A stretch of 6,054 bases of DNA. It comes from an uncultured Clostridia bacterium. Lineage in GTDB: Bacteria; Bacillota; Clostridia; Christensenellales; CAG-917. The notes beneath the pieces were generated by a model. The model was not told where the DNA came from. It did not search any database and was given only the letters and a program-made list of their open reading frames with translations. Of this stretch, positions 1 to 4,862 are shown one piece after another; the first letter of the stretch is position 1, and every line of letters begins with the position of its first letter. The translations under genes and the position numbers were made by a program. The stretch spans positions 1 to 6,054 of the forward strand of contig CALGEU010000165.1 of assembly GCA_937881285.1 (NCBI GenBank), read 5' to 3'.

Positions 1-2
1 CG

Positions 3-29
3 AAAACCGCTCGAATAGGGCGGTTTTTT
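3..29 (+). terminator. Intrinsic terminator of an upstream gene
   Basis: The arm AAAACCGCTC (3-12) pairs with GGGCGGTTTT (18-27), with one G-U pair, around a 5-nt loop (13-17). A run of six T (24-29) follows directly. This is a textbook Rho-independent terminator for a plus-strand gene lying left of the window. The A-run on the left arm means it could also work on the minus strand. Confidence 0.88.
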
Positions 30-44
30 CATATCAAAATATAC

Positions 45-60
45 TACGCGCACACGCGTA
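45..60. repeat. Short CG-rich inverted repeat upstream of the exchanger promoter
   Basis: TACGCG (45-50) and CGCGTA (55-60) are perfect inverted arms around CACA. The site ends 13 bp before the exchanger -35 box and is CG-rich in an AT-rich spacer. An activator or repressor site is possible, but nothing else in the window shares the motif. Confidence 0.35.
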
Positions 61-73
61 TTGCGCGCGACTA

Positions 74-102
74 TTGACTTTGCATAAAAAAAGTGATATT
101 TT
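74..102 (+). promoter_or_regulatory. Sigma-A-type promoter of the exchanger gene
   Basis: The -35 box TTGACT (74-79) is followed by a 17-bp spacer and the -10 box TATTTT (97-102). A TG at 94-95 makes it an extended -10. Predicted transcription start is near 109. This places an in-frame GTG at 93 upstream of the transcript and supports ATG 138 as the real start. Confidence 0.78.
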
Positions 103-126
103 ATAGCGGTGCGCACTTGCACGTTT

Positions 127-131
127 GGGAG
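127..131 (+). promoter_or_regulatory. Ribosome binding site that fixes the exchanger start
   Basis: GGGAG lies 6 nt before ATG 138. The alternative upstream GTG at 93 sits inside the promoter and has no such site. Confidence 0.65.
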
Positions 132-137
132 TTGAAT

Positions 138-1262
138 ATGGTTCAATCTGTTTTAGGCATGATGGAAGGACACAGCATGGCAGGATATATCCTGCTTCTC
201 GCACTCGGAATTCTTCTCGTCGTAAAGGGCGGCGACTGGTTTGTGGATGCGGCAAGTTGGATTGCGGAAGTGTCGGGAATTCCCACTTTCATCATCGGTG
301 CAACGATAGTCAGCGTGGCGACCACTTTGCCCGAAATTCTCGTTTCGAGCATTTCGGCGGCGGAAGGACAGGCGGCTATGGCAATCGGCAACGCAGTCGG
401 CTCGGTCAACTGCAATATCGCGCTTATCATGGCGTTTTCGCTCGTGTTTATCGCACCGTCTTTCAACAGAAAGGACTTTATGGCAAAAGCAATCATTCTC
501 ATTGCAACCATTTCGGTGCTTTGGGGATTGAGCGCAATGGGCGGTGAATTTACCTGGTGGAACGCAGTCATCGTGTTGTTGCTTTTCGTCTCTTTCATTG
601 TCGAAAACCTTATCAGCGCAAAGAAACACGCAAACGCGCTTGCGCTTGAAAATTCTACGCTCGAACCCGCCGAACCCGTAAAGCACGGCGACGGCATATT
701 GAACTATTATTTCCAAAAGCAAGAATCCAAAAAGATAACTCTCAAAAAAACCGGTATGGTCATACACAAGTCGGATATAGGCAAGAACATATTCCTGTTC
801 GTTCTCGGTGCGGCGGCAATTTTCTGCGGCGCGCAACTTATGAGTGACAACGGTGCAGAACTTGCTCGCGCACTCAAAGTGCCCGAAGGCATAATCGGCG
901 TCACCATCCTTGCGGTTGGCACGTCGCTTCCCGAACTCGTCACGGCAATCACGTCAATCGTCAAGAAGAAAGCGGATTTGTCGGTGGGCAACATCATCGG
1001 TGCAAACATTATCGACTTGTCTCTCATTCTTCCGCTTTGCACGTTTATAAACATGGGCAACGGCGGCGGTCCGCTTCCCGTGGACGCACAATCTCTCACG
1101 ATAGACTTTCCGTTCTGCCTTGCGGTTGCGGGCTTTGCGCTTATTCCTGCACTCGTGTTCGGCAAATTCAAGCGTTGGCAGGGCGTTATTCTCATTGCGG
1201 GATATATCACCTACGTCGTTTTGCTCATTCTAAACACGACGGGTACGATTCACATTTTCTGA
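138..1262 (+). CDS. CaCA-family Na+/Ca2+ exchanger-type antiporter
   Basis: The product is a 374-aa integral membrane protein of the Ca2+/cation antiporter superfamily (YrbG/NCX-like), expected to move Ca2+ out of the cell against Na+ or another cation. The two alpha repeats are clear. Alpha-1 has VATTLPE (60-66) and GNAVGS (84-89). Alpha-2 has VGTSLPE (260-266) and GNIIGAN (284-290). They are offset by exactly 200 residues. E66/N93 and E266/D293 keep the 27-residue spacing of the four ion-binding residues of archaeal NCX_Mj (E54/N81, E213/D240, from memory). About ten hydrophobic segments form two halves joined by a polar loop (about 161-214). The start at 138 is chosen because the promoter lies over the alternative GTG and GGGAG precedes the ATG. 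The gene stands alone between terminators. Alpha-1 lacks the usual Gly of GTS, and alpha-2 has Ala where GSN is usual. Ion specificity cannot be read from the sequence. Confidence 0.93.
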   Translation: MVQSVLGMMEGHSMAGYILLLALGILLVVKGGDWFVDAASWIAEVSGIPTFIIGATIVSVATTLPEILVSSISAAEGQAAMAIGNAVGSVNCNIALIMAFSLVFIAPSFNRKDFMAKAIILIATISVLWGLSAMGGEFTWWNAVIVLLLFVSFIVENLISAKKHANALALENSTLEPAEPVKHGDGILNYYFQKQESKKITLKKTGMVIHKSDIGKNIFLFVLGAAAIFCGAQLMSDNGAELARALKVPEGIIGVTILAVGTSLPELVTAITSIVKKKADLSVGNIIGANIIDLSLILPLCTFINMGNGGGPLPVDAQSLTIDFPFCLAVAGFALIPALVFGKFKRWQGVILIAGYITYVVLLILNTTGTIHIF

Positions 1263-1286
1263 TAAAACACGTAAAAATCTAAAATT

Positions 1287-1317
1287 AAAACGGCAAGCGA
1301 TCAGCTTGTCGTTTTTT
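1287..1317. terminator. Bidirectional intrinsic terminator between convergent genes
   Basis: AAAACGGCAAGC (1287-1298) pairs with GCTTGTCGTTTT (1304-1315) over a 12-bp stem with one G-U pair and a GATCA loop. A T6 run (1312-1317) ends it on the plus strand, 24 nt after the exchanger stop. Read on the minus strand it ends in TTTTAATTTT, so it also terminates the small gene whose stop is at 1322. Confidence 0.9.
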
Positions 1318-1321
1318 ATAT

Positions 1322-1480
1322 TTACAGTTGCGAGTCGGTGAGAGACAGCAAAATTTTATTTCCGCAATTCAAAGTGATATAAAACATATATCCGGTTTCT
1401 TTGTCGACGTATTCGACGTCGGCTACGTTATCCATTTCGGTTGCAATCAATTCTCCGATTTTCACAAGCAAATTTTCCAT
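1322..1480 (-). CDS. Small hypothetical protein (52 aa), divergent from the XRE repressor
   Basis: I do not recognise this protein. It begins MENLLVKIGELIATEMDNVA and ends LLSLTDSQL. It is acidic and soluble, with no signal peptide or membrane segment. An amphipathic N-terminal helix (about 1-18) is followed by what look like beta strands: a DVEYVD stretch, GYMFYITLNCG (30-40) and KILLSL (42-47). The coding call is strong despite its size. AAGGAG sits 5 nt before the ATG, a TTGACA/17/TAATAT promoter lies about 75 bp upstream, and a terminator follows the stop. It is transcribed away from the XRE gene, and both promoters share an operator-like palindrome, so the XRE protein probably represses it. 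It could be a partner or target of that regulator. An antitoxin or anti-repressor role is speculation with no motif behind it. Confidence 0.8.
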   Translation of the reverse strand: MENLLVKIGELIATEMDNVADVEYVDKETGYMFYITLNCGNKILLSLTDSQL

Positions 1481-1485
1481 AATAA

Positions 1486-1491
1486 CTCCTT
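1486..1491 (-). promoter_or_regulatory. Strong ribosome binding site of the 52-aa gene
   Basis: Read on the minus strand, AAGGAG is followed by TTATT and then ATG at 1480. This is the best Shine-Dalgarno in the window and the main reason for calling the small gene on this strand. Confidence 0.85.
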
Positions 1492-1499
1492 AAAACTTC

Positions 1500-1537
1500 G
1501 GATACGCACAAATACAAGTCAACAAAAAACCGTATCC
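1500..1537 (-). repeat. Inverted repeat in the 5' leader of the 52-aa gene
   Basis: GGATACG (1500-1506) and CGTATCC (1531-1537) are perfect 7-bp arms separated by 24 nt. In the minus-strand transcript they would form a hairpin with a U-rich loop, ending 8 nt before the AAGGAG site. This could tune translation or mRNA stability. Confidence 0.4.
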
Positions 1538-1553
1538 ATAAATAACTAATAAT

Positions 1554-1582
1554 ATATTACTAGATATTTTATCCAGTGTCAA
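1554..1582 (-). promoter_or_regulatory. Promoter of the 52-aa gene
   Basis: On the minus strand a perfect TTGACA (complement of 1577-1582) is followed by 17 bp and TAATAT (complement of 1554-1559). Predicted start is near 1547, giving a leader of about 67 nt. The -35 box lies inside the palindrome AGTGTCAAGACACT (1575-1588). Confidence 0.82.
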
Positions 1583-1596
1583 GACACTTTATCTAG
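1563..1596. promoter_or_regulatory. Probable XRE operator region: tandem boxes plus central palindrome
   Basis: On the minus strand, CTAGATAAAGTGTC (1596-1583) and CTGGATAAAATATC (1576-1563) match at 11 of 14 positions. They start exactly 20 bp apart, close to two helical turns, so they face the same side of the DNA. Each is itself roughly palindromic (GATA-3-TRTC). Between and across them lies the palindrome AGTGTC-AA-GACACT (1575-1588). An outer pair ACTAGATA (1559-1566) / TATCTAGT (1590-1597) is also a perfect inverted repeat, but with a different centre. Binding here would cover the -35 boxes of both divergent promoters. Confidence 0.65.
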
Positions 1597-1610
1597 TTTT
1601 GCGACATAAT
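1581..1610 (+). promoter_or_regulatory. Probable promoter of the XRE gene, giving a leaderless mRNA
   Basis: AAGACA (1581-1586, 4 of 6 to consensus), an 18-bp spacer and CATAAT (1605-1610, 5 of 6). The predicted start falls at 1617-1618, on or next to the A of the ATG. Its -35 overlaps the divergent promoter's -35 by two bases. The box is weak, as expected for a self-repressed regulator. Confidence 0.5.
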
Positions 1611-1617
1611 ACTTTAT

Positions 1618-1824
1618 ATGGATAAGAGATTCTGCGACAATTTGAAAGCCGTGCGCAAGCAAACGGGAATGACACAAAAGCAAGTGTCGGTATATTTGGG
1701 CGTTGTCGAAAGTTGCTATGCAAACTGGGAACAGGGCAGAACCGAGCCTAGCATTTCGAGTTTGCGCACGTTGTGCGACGTTTTCGGCGTAACCGCCGAC
1801 GATTTGCTGAACGGCGAAATGTAA
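1618..1824 (+). CDS. XRE-family helix-turn-helix transcriptional regulator
   Basis: This 68-aa protein is essentially a single HTH_3 (Cro/C1-type) DNA-binding domain. The first helix is about residues 6-16 (CDNLKAVRKQTG), the MTQKQVSVYLGV stretch (18-29) holds helix two, and VESCYANWEQG (30-40) is the recognition helix. The domain closes with helices at SISSLRTLCDVFGV and ADDLLNG. There is no C-terminal ligand or protease domain, so control must come from protein level, a partner or intrinsic dimerisation. The start at 1618 is required to keep the first helix, although no Shine-Dalgarno precedes it and the promoter -10 ends only 7 nt away. It is divergent from the 52-aa gene and has its own terminator. 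It probably represses itself and that neighbour through the boxes at 1563-1596. Confidence 0.93.
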   Translation: MDKRFCDNLKAVRKQTGMTQKQVSVYLGVVESCYANWEQGRTEPSISSLRTLCDVFGVTADDLLNGEM

Positions 1825-1845
1825 ACTATTTTAAATTTATAAGTT

Positions 1846-1876
1846 AAAAAGCACGGCATGCCGTGCTTTTTCTTTT
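1846..1876. terminator. Perfect palindromic terminator between the XRE gene and thiN
   Basis: AAAAAGCACGG (1846-1856) and CCGTGCTTTTT (1861-1871) form an 11-bp stem around CATG, and the palindrome is perfect over 26 bp. The plus strand continues into TTTTTCTTTT, 22 nt after the XRE stop. The minus strand reads CTTTTTAACTT, so it also backs up termination of thiN coming from the right. Confidence 0.88.
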
Positions 1877-1890
1877 GAAAGGTTTTTGAA

Positions 1891-1921
1891 AGGGTGTAAA
1901 CGATGAATTATTTTACACCTT
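1891..1921. repeat. Inverted repeat GGTGTAAA / TTTACACC in the spacer
   Basis: GGTGTAAA (1893-1900) and TTTACACC (1912-1919) pair perfectly, and one G-U and one A-U pair extend the stem by 2 bp. The loop is 11 nt. No T-run follows on either strand, so it is not a standard terminator. A protein site or mRNA 3'-end structure is possible. Confidence 0.4.
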
Positions 1922-1946
1922 ATATACAATCGGCGATTGCGTTTTA

Positions 1947-2013
1947 TTGGCAATTTTGAAAAAATTTTCAAAATAATTTTATTTTTCCCAAAATTGCGCG
2001 ATTTGCCAAATCG
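1947..2013. repeat. AT-rich cluster of nested inverted repeats downstream of thiN
   Basis: Four pairs overlap here: TTGGCAA (1947-1953) / TTGCCAA (2003-2009); GCAATTTTG (1950-1958) / CAAAATTGC (1989-1997); ATTTTGAAAA (1953-1962) / TTTTCAAAAT (1965-1974); and CGATTT (1999-2004) / AAATCG (2008-2013). A 12-bp palindrome, TGAAGTACTTCA, follows at 2027-2038. The block lies in the 3' region of the thiN transcript and may help end or stabilise it. I see no gene in 1825-2043. Confidence 0.4.
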
Positions 2014-2043
2014 TTACGGTTTTGTGTGAAGTACTTCAAGCGG

Positions 2044-2646
2044 TCAGCGTTTGATATAGCGGAAGACGAAAACGCCGCCTGCTTTGACGTCGATATGGAC
2101 TTTTCCGCCGAGAGATACGTTGCTAAGTCCGCGCGAGTCGTTCGATTTCAGCATGAGTTCGTCAAGCGGATATTCGAGATTTTCCGAATCGGTGACTATT
2201 GCGCTGCTGCCGTAGGGGAGAATGGATATAGTTTCTCCTTTTTGCGTTGGCATATCGAATTTGCCTTCCACGTAATAAATGTCGAGTCCGTCTTCTTCGG
2301 CTTTGACTTTCATGCCGAGCGTGTGGGCAAGGCGCATGATTGCGAGATTGCAAAGCACGTGGTCTATGCGGCCGCCGGTCACTCCGTATATCGTAATTTC
2401 GTCCGCGTTCAACTCTTCTTTTGCGTAATACACGGCAAGTTCGCCGTCGCTGGCGTTCTTGTGAGTGTCGTGTTCCACTATGGGAATATCCACGCCTTCG
2501 GGCTTTTGCAGGGAGTCGAAATCGCCGAGAATAACGTCCGGTTCGACGGGGCAAACGTTGAAGCCGCCGTCGCATGCGATGACTTTGTCTGCGTTGATTT
2601 TTCGTTTTATCTGCGTACCGCAGTTGAGAATGATTGCAACTTTCAT
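2044..2646 (-). CDS. thiN: Thiamine pyrophosphokinase
   Basis: This 200-aa cytoplasmic enzyme transfers pyrophosphate from ATP to thiamine, giving thiamine pyrophosphate in salvage. Family landmarks run in order: the start MKVAIILNCG, ACDGG (24-28), the acidic nucleotide/metal loop GDFDS (41-45), THKNASDGEL (61-70, equivalent to the usual KDxTD region), GVTGGRIDHVLCNL (88-101) and the C-terminal thiamine-binding part with SRGLSNV (171-177). Length is normal for the bacterial ThiN family. The start is fixed by the typical N-terminus. No Shine-Dalgarno precedes it, and a perfect TATAAT lies 6 nt upstream, so the mRNA is predicted to be leaderless. I find no TPP riboswitch upstream. The gene is divergent from the hydrolase and convergent with the XRE gene. 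Confidence 0.94.
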   Translation of the reverse strand: MKVAIILNCGTQIKRKINADKVIACDGGFNVCPVEPDVILGDFDSLQKPEGVDIPIVEHDTHKNASDGELAVYYAKEELNADEITIYGVTGGRIDHVLCNLAIMRLAHTLGMKVKAEEDGLDIYYVEGKFDMPTQKGETISILPYGSSAIVTDSENLEYPLDELMLKSNDSRGLSNVSLGGKVHIDVKAGGVFVFRYIKR

Positions 2647-2652
2647 GTCTTT

Positions 2653-2680
2653 ATTATAACACGGCTTTTCGCCATTGCAA
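2653..2680 (-). promoter_or_regulatory. thiN promoter, predicted to start transcription at the ATG
   Basis: On the minus strand TTGCAA (complement of 2675-2680, 4 of 6 to consensus), a 16-bp spacer and a perfect TATAAT (complement of 2653-2658). Seven bases beyond the -10 is 2646, the A of the thiN start codon. Confidence 0.65.
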
Positions 2681-2790
2681 CCGATTGAGAAAAATTGCCC
2701 GAATAACCGTTTATGTCACGCAACTCGTCTTATAAAACGCTTTTTGCCGCAAAATGGCGAAAAATAAGGAAAAATGCCGCGCTTTTGGTA

Positions 2791-2819
2791 TTGAAAAAAA
2801 ATCCGTTTGCATTTATAAT
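2791..2819 (+). promoter_or_regulatory. Promoter of the hydrolase-peptidase operon
   Basis: TTGAAA (2791-2796), a 17-bp spacer and a perfect TATAAT (2814-2819). The start is predicted near 2826, giving a leader of about 25 nt before ATG 2851. This excludes the upstream in-frame ATG at 2713. Confidence 0.85.
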
Positions 2820-2850
2820 AATTTATTATAAGACTTTATCGGGGTGCGAT

Positions 2851-3774
2851 ATGAGAGAGTTCAAACTCAAAAGTTTTGACAACACTGAATTGTATTGCTA
2901 TCTTTGGGACGATGTAGAGTCCCCAAAAGGCGTCGTGCAACTAGTTCACGGCATGAGCGAACACGCAGGGCGTTACGACGAATTTGCAAGGTATTTGAAC
3001 AGTCGCGGATACGTCGTGTTCGGAGACGACCACCGTGCGCACGGCAGGACGGAAACGCCCGAAAATCGCGGCAGACACAAAGGTAATATTTTCAAAAAGA
3101 CGCTTCAGGACGAGTTGTTCATAAGAGAGTGGCTCAAAGACCGCTATGACTTGCCGATTTTCCTTATGGGACACAGTTACGGCAGTTTCCTTTCGCAAGC
3201 GTTTGCGCAGGAAGGAACGGACGTAAAAGCAATCGCACTCATCGGCTCGGGGCATATGCGCGCTCTGTTCACGTTCGGCAAAATCGCGGTGTTTCCCATT
3301 TGGCTCGTCGCAAGAAACTGGCGTCCGCGTATAGTCAACTGGGTGAGCGACAATATGCAGAAATACAAGGGCGACGAAGGCAAGTTGCAGTGGGCAAACA
3401 GCGTGAGAGAACGCAGAGAACAAGTGCTTGCAGACCCGTATTCGCACACGAGCATGAGCGTCAATTTCGACTATTATATGATGAAAGAAACATCGAAACT
3501 GTACAGCAAAAATGCGCAGGCAAAACTCAATCCCGCAACCGCAATCGGCATGTTTTCGGGTGACGCGGACCCCGTCGGAGAAATGGGCAAAGGCGTGAAA
3601 AAACTCGACAAAATGTATCGTGCAAACGGCGTGAACACCGAACTTCATCTCTACAAAGGCGCGCGCCACGAAGTGTTTTACGACTGGTGCGGAAAAGAGA
3701 TGCAAAAGGATGTTGCGGACTTCTTTGATAAATTTATAATCTACAAGCAGACTAGCATTGACGAACTCGTCTGA
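2851..3774 (+). CDS. Alpha/beta hydrolase, monoacylglycerol lipase / lysophospholipase-like
   Basis: This 307-aa protein has the alpha/beta hydrolase fold of the serine aminopeptidase S33 / Hydrolase_4 group, which includes bacterial monoacylglycerol lipases and PldB-type lysophospholipases. Visible landmarks are the oxyanion region QLVHGMSEHAGRY (30-42), DDHRAHGRT (59-67), the nucleophile elbow GHSYG with Ser109, the acid strand GMFSGDADPVG with Asp240 (or Asp238), and the catalytic His273 in GARHEV. A cap of about residues 130-225 is rich in aromatic and basic residues. There is no signal peptide, so it should be cytoplasmic. The start at 2851 follows the promoter and a weak GGGGTG site. 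Reading from 2713 would add 46 residues encoded across the promoter. It is the first gene of an operon with the P1 peptidase. An ester substrate is likely, but its identity is open. Confidence 0.9.
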   Translation: MREFKLKSFDNTELYCYLWDDVESPKGVVQLVHGMSEHAGRYDEFARYLNSRGYVVFGDDHRAHGRTETPENRGRHKGNIFKKTLQDELFIREWLKDRYDLPIFLMGHSYGSFLSQAFAQEGTDVKAIALIGSGHMRALFTFGKIAVFPIWLVARNWRPRIVNWVSDNMQKYKGDEGKLQWANSVRERREQVLADPYSHTSMSVNFDYYMMKETSKLYSKNAQAKLNPATAIGMFSGDADPVGEMGKGVKKLDKMYRANGVNTELHLYKGARHEVFYDWCGKEMQKDVADFFDKFIIYKQTSIDELV

Positions 3775-3785
3775 ACAAGGCAAAT

Positions 3786-4769
3786 ATGAACGTTACAATT
3801 CCATACGGATTTAAGATAGGACATTATCAGGACGACTACACGGGCGTTACCGTTTTGCTCGCAAAAAAAGGAGCGACGGGCGGTTGCGATTGTCGTGGCG
3901 GTGCGCCGGGTACGAGAGAAACTGACCTTTTGCGCAACGAAAAAATGATGCAGAAAATCAACGCCGTCGTGCTTTCGGGCGGTTCGGCATACGGGCTTGC
4001 TTCGACGTGCGGCGTCATGGAGTATCTCAAAGAACAAGGCGTCGGATACAAGACAATGGGCAAAATCGTGCCTATCGTTTGCGGCGCGGTGTTGTACGAC
4101 TTAAATCAAAAAGAATATCATTATCCAACGGCAGAATACGGACTTTATGCGTGCAAAAACGCAGATAAAACAGTCGCTTTCGGCAATGTCGGCGCAGGAA
4201 AAGGTGCAACCGTAGGCAAAATACGCGGCCTGAAAAACGCATGTAAAAGCGGTATCGGCGCGGCAACGGTCAAGGTGGCAGGCGTCACGATTACGGCTGT
4301 CGTTGCCGTCAACGCAATGGGAGACGTCGTTGACGAAACGGGCAAAATAATTGCGGGCGCAAAGGGTAGAAACGGTGAATTTATAGACACCGAAAAGTGC
4401 CTTGCAAACGGTGAATTTGCAAAACTTCTGCTTGGGACAAACACCACGATAGGCTGCATTCTCACCGATGCGAAACTTTCAAAAGTGGACGCGAACAGAC
4501 TTGCAAGCATATCCCACGACGGAATGGCGCGAGCAATTCGCCCCGTGCATACCGTCTACGACGGCGACACCATGTTCTGCATGGCAAGCGGAGTGAAGCC
4601 CGTTGTGAATATCACCGTTCTCGAATCCGCAACGGTGGAAGCCACAAGACAAGCAATCGTCAACGCCGTGAGTGCAAGTTGCAAGTATGATATCGTTTAT
4701 GATTTAGACGAAGACGGAACTACGAGCCGCAACGGCGGCGAGCCTTTGAGTGCCGAACTTGACGATTAG
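3786..4769 (+). CDS. P1 family (DmpA-like) N-terminal nucleophile peptidase
   Basis: This 327-aa protein belongs to the S58/DmpA family: aminopeptidases, beta-aminopeptidases and D-esterases made as a precursor that cuts itself into two chains. It carries the signature RGGAPGTRETDLL (37-49), VVLSGGSAYGL (61-71), the glycine-rich FGNVGAGKGATVGK (132-145) and the processing site GTNTTIGCILTDA (217-229). Self-cleavage probably frees Thr220 (less likely Thr221) as the N-terminal nucleophile of the smaller chain. The C-terminal segment GTTSRNGGEP resembles the family's conserved end. No signal peptide is visible. AAGG lies 5 nt before the ATG, and the gene starts 11 nt after the hydrolase stop, so both are co-transcribed. 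Substrate class within the family (L-amino acid amides, beta-peptides or D-esters) cannot be decided here. Confidence 0.92.
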   Translation: MNVTIPYGFKIGHYQDDYTGVTVLLAKKGATGGCDCRGGAPGTRETDLLRNEKMMQKINAVVLSGGSAYGLASTCGVMEYLKEQGVGYKTMGKIVPIVCGAVLYDLNQKEYHYPTAEYGLYACKNADKTVAFGNVGAGKGATVGKIRGLKNACKSGIGAATVKVAGVTITAVVAVNAMGDVVDETGKIIAGAKGRNGEFIDTEKCLANGEFAKLLLGTNTTIGCILTDAKLSKVDANRLASISHDGMARAIRPVHTVYDGDTMFCMASGVKPVVNITVLESATVEATRQAIVNAVSASCKYDIVYDLDEDGTTSRNGGEPLSAELDD

Positions 4770-4777
4770 TACAAGCG

Positions 4778-4842
4778 ACTGCGCCGTATCGTTGGCAACT
4801 GCCTGGCGCACAAAGCGCAGTGGCATAATGAGTGAACGATAC
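4778..4842 (+). other. Structured spacer with mutually exclusive RNA pairings
   Basis: Several perfect pairings compete in the 65 nt just after the peptidase gene. These are ACTGCGC (4778-4784) / GCGCAGT (4815-4821); TGCGCC (4780-4785) / GGCGCA (4805-4810); GTATCGTT (4786-4793) / AACGATAC (4835-4842); and, inside the last, ACTGC (4798-4802) / GCAGT (4817-4821). The first and third interleave like a pseudoknot or a two-state switch. No T-run follows, so it is not a normal terminator. It may be a leader element of the next gene, a 3' processing structure or a small RNA. I cannot match it to a known class. Confidence 0.45.
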
Positions 4843-4862
4843 CTATCTATGTGAGTGCCGAA

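Noticed and set aside
93..137. Upstream GTG start that would extend the exchanger by 15 residues
   Set aside because: The GTG overlaps the spacer just before the -10 box and lies upstream of the predicted transcript start. ATG 138 has GGGAG at good spacing.
1328..1549. 73-codon plus-strand open frame
   Set aside because: It has no ribosome binding site, runs antisense to the 52-aa gene and its leader, and the minus strand carries all the expression signals.
2026..2688. 220-codon plus-strand frame opposite thiN
   Set aside because: It is a shadow of thiN, whose family motifs are unmistakable, and it has no start signals of its own.
2647..2790. TPP riboswitch ahead of thiN
   Set aside because: There is no CTGAGA-type core, and the promoter lies directly at the start codon, leaving no leader to hold one.
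2713..2850. 46-residue N-terminal extension of the hydrolase from an upstream ATG
   Set aside because: The extension spans the TTGAAA/TATAAT promoter, reads as low-complexity basic sequence and is not needed by the fold, which begins at MREFKLKSF.
2941..3783. 280-codon minus-strand frame opposite the hydrolase
   Set aside because: It is antisense to a gene with a full catalytic triad. The product is rich in Cys, His and Val with no recognisable motif, typical of a reverse-strand shadow.
4786..4842. Integron attC-like site
   Set aside because: GTTGGCA does not fit the GTTRRRY core, no matching RYYYAAC partner is placed correctly, and no integrase or cassette structure is visible.
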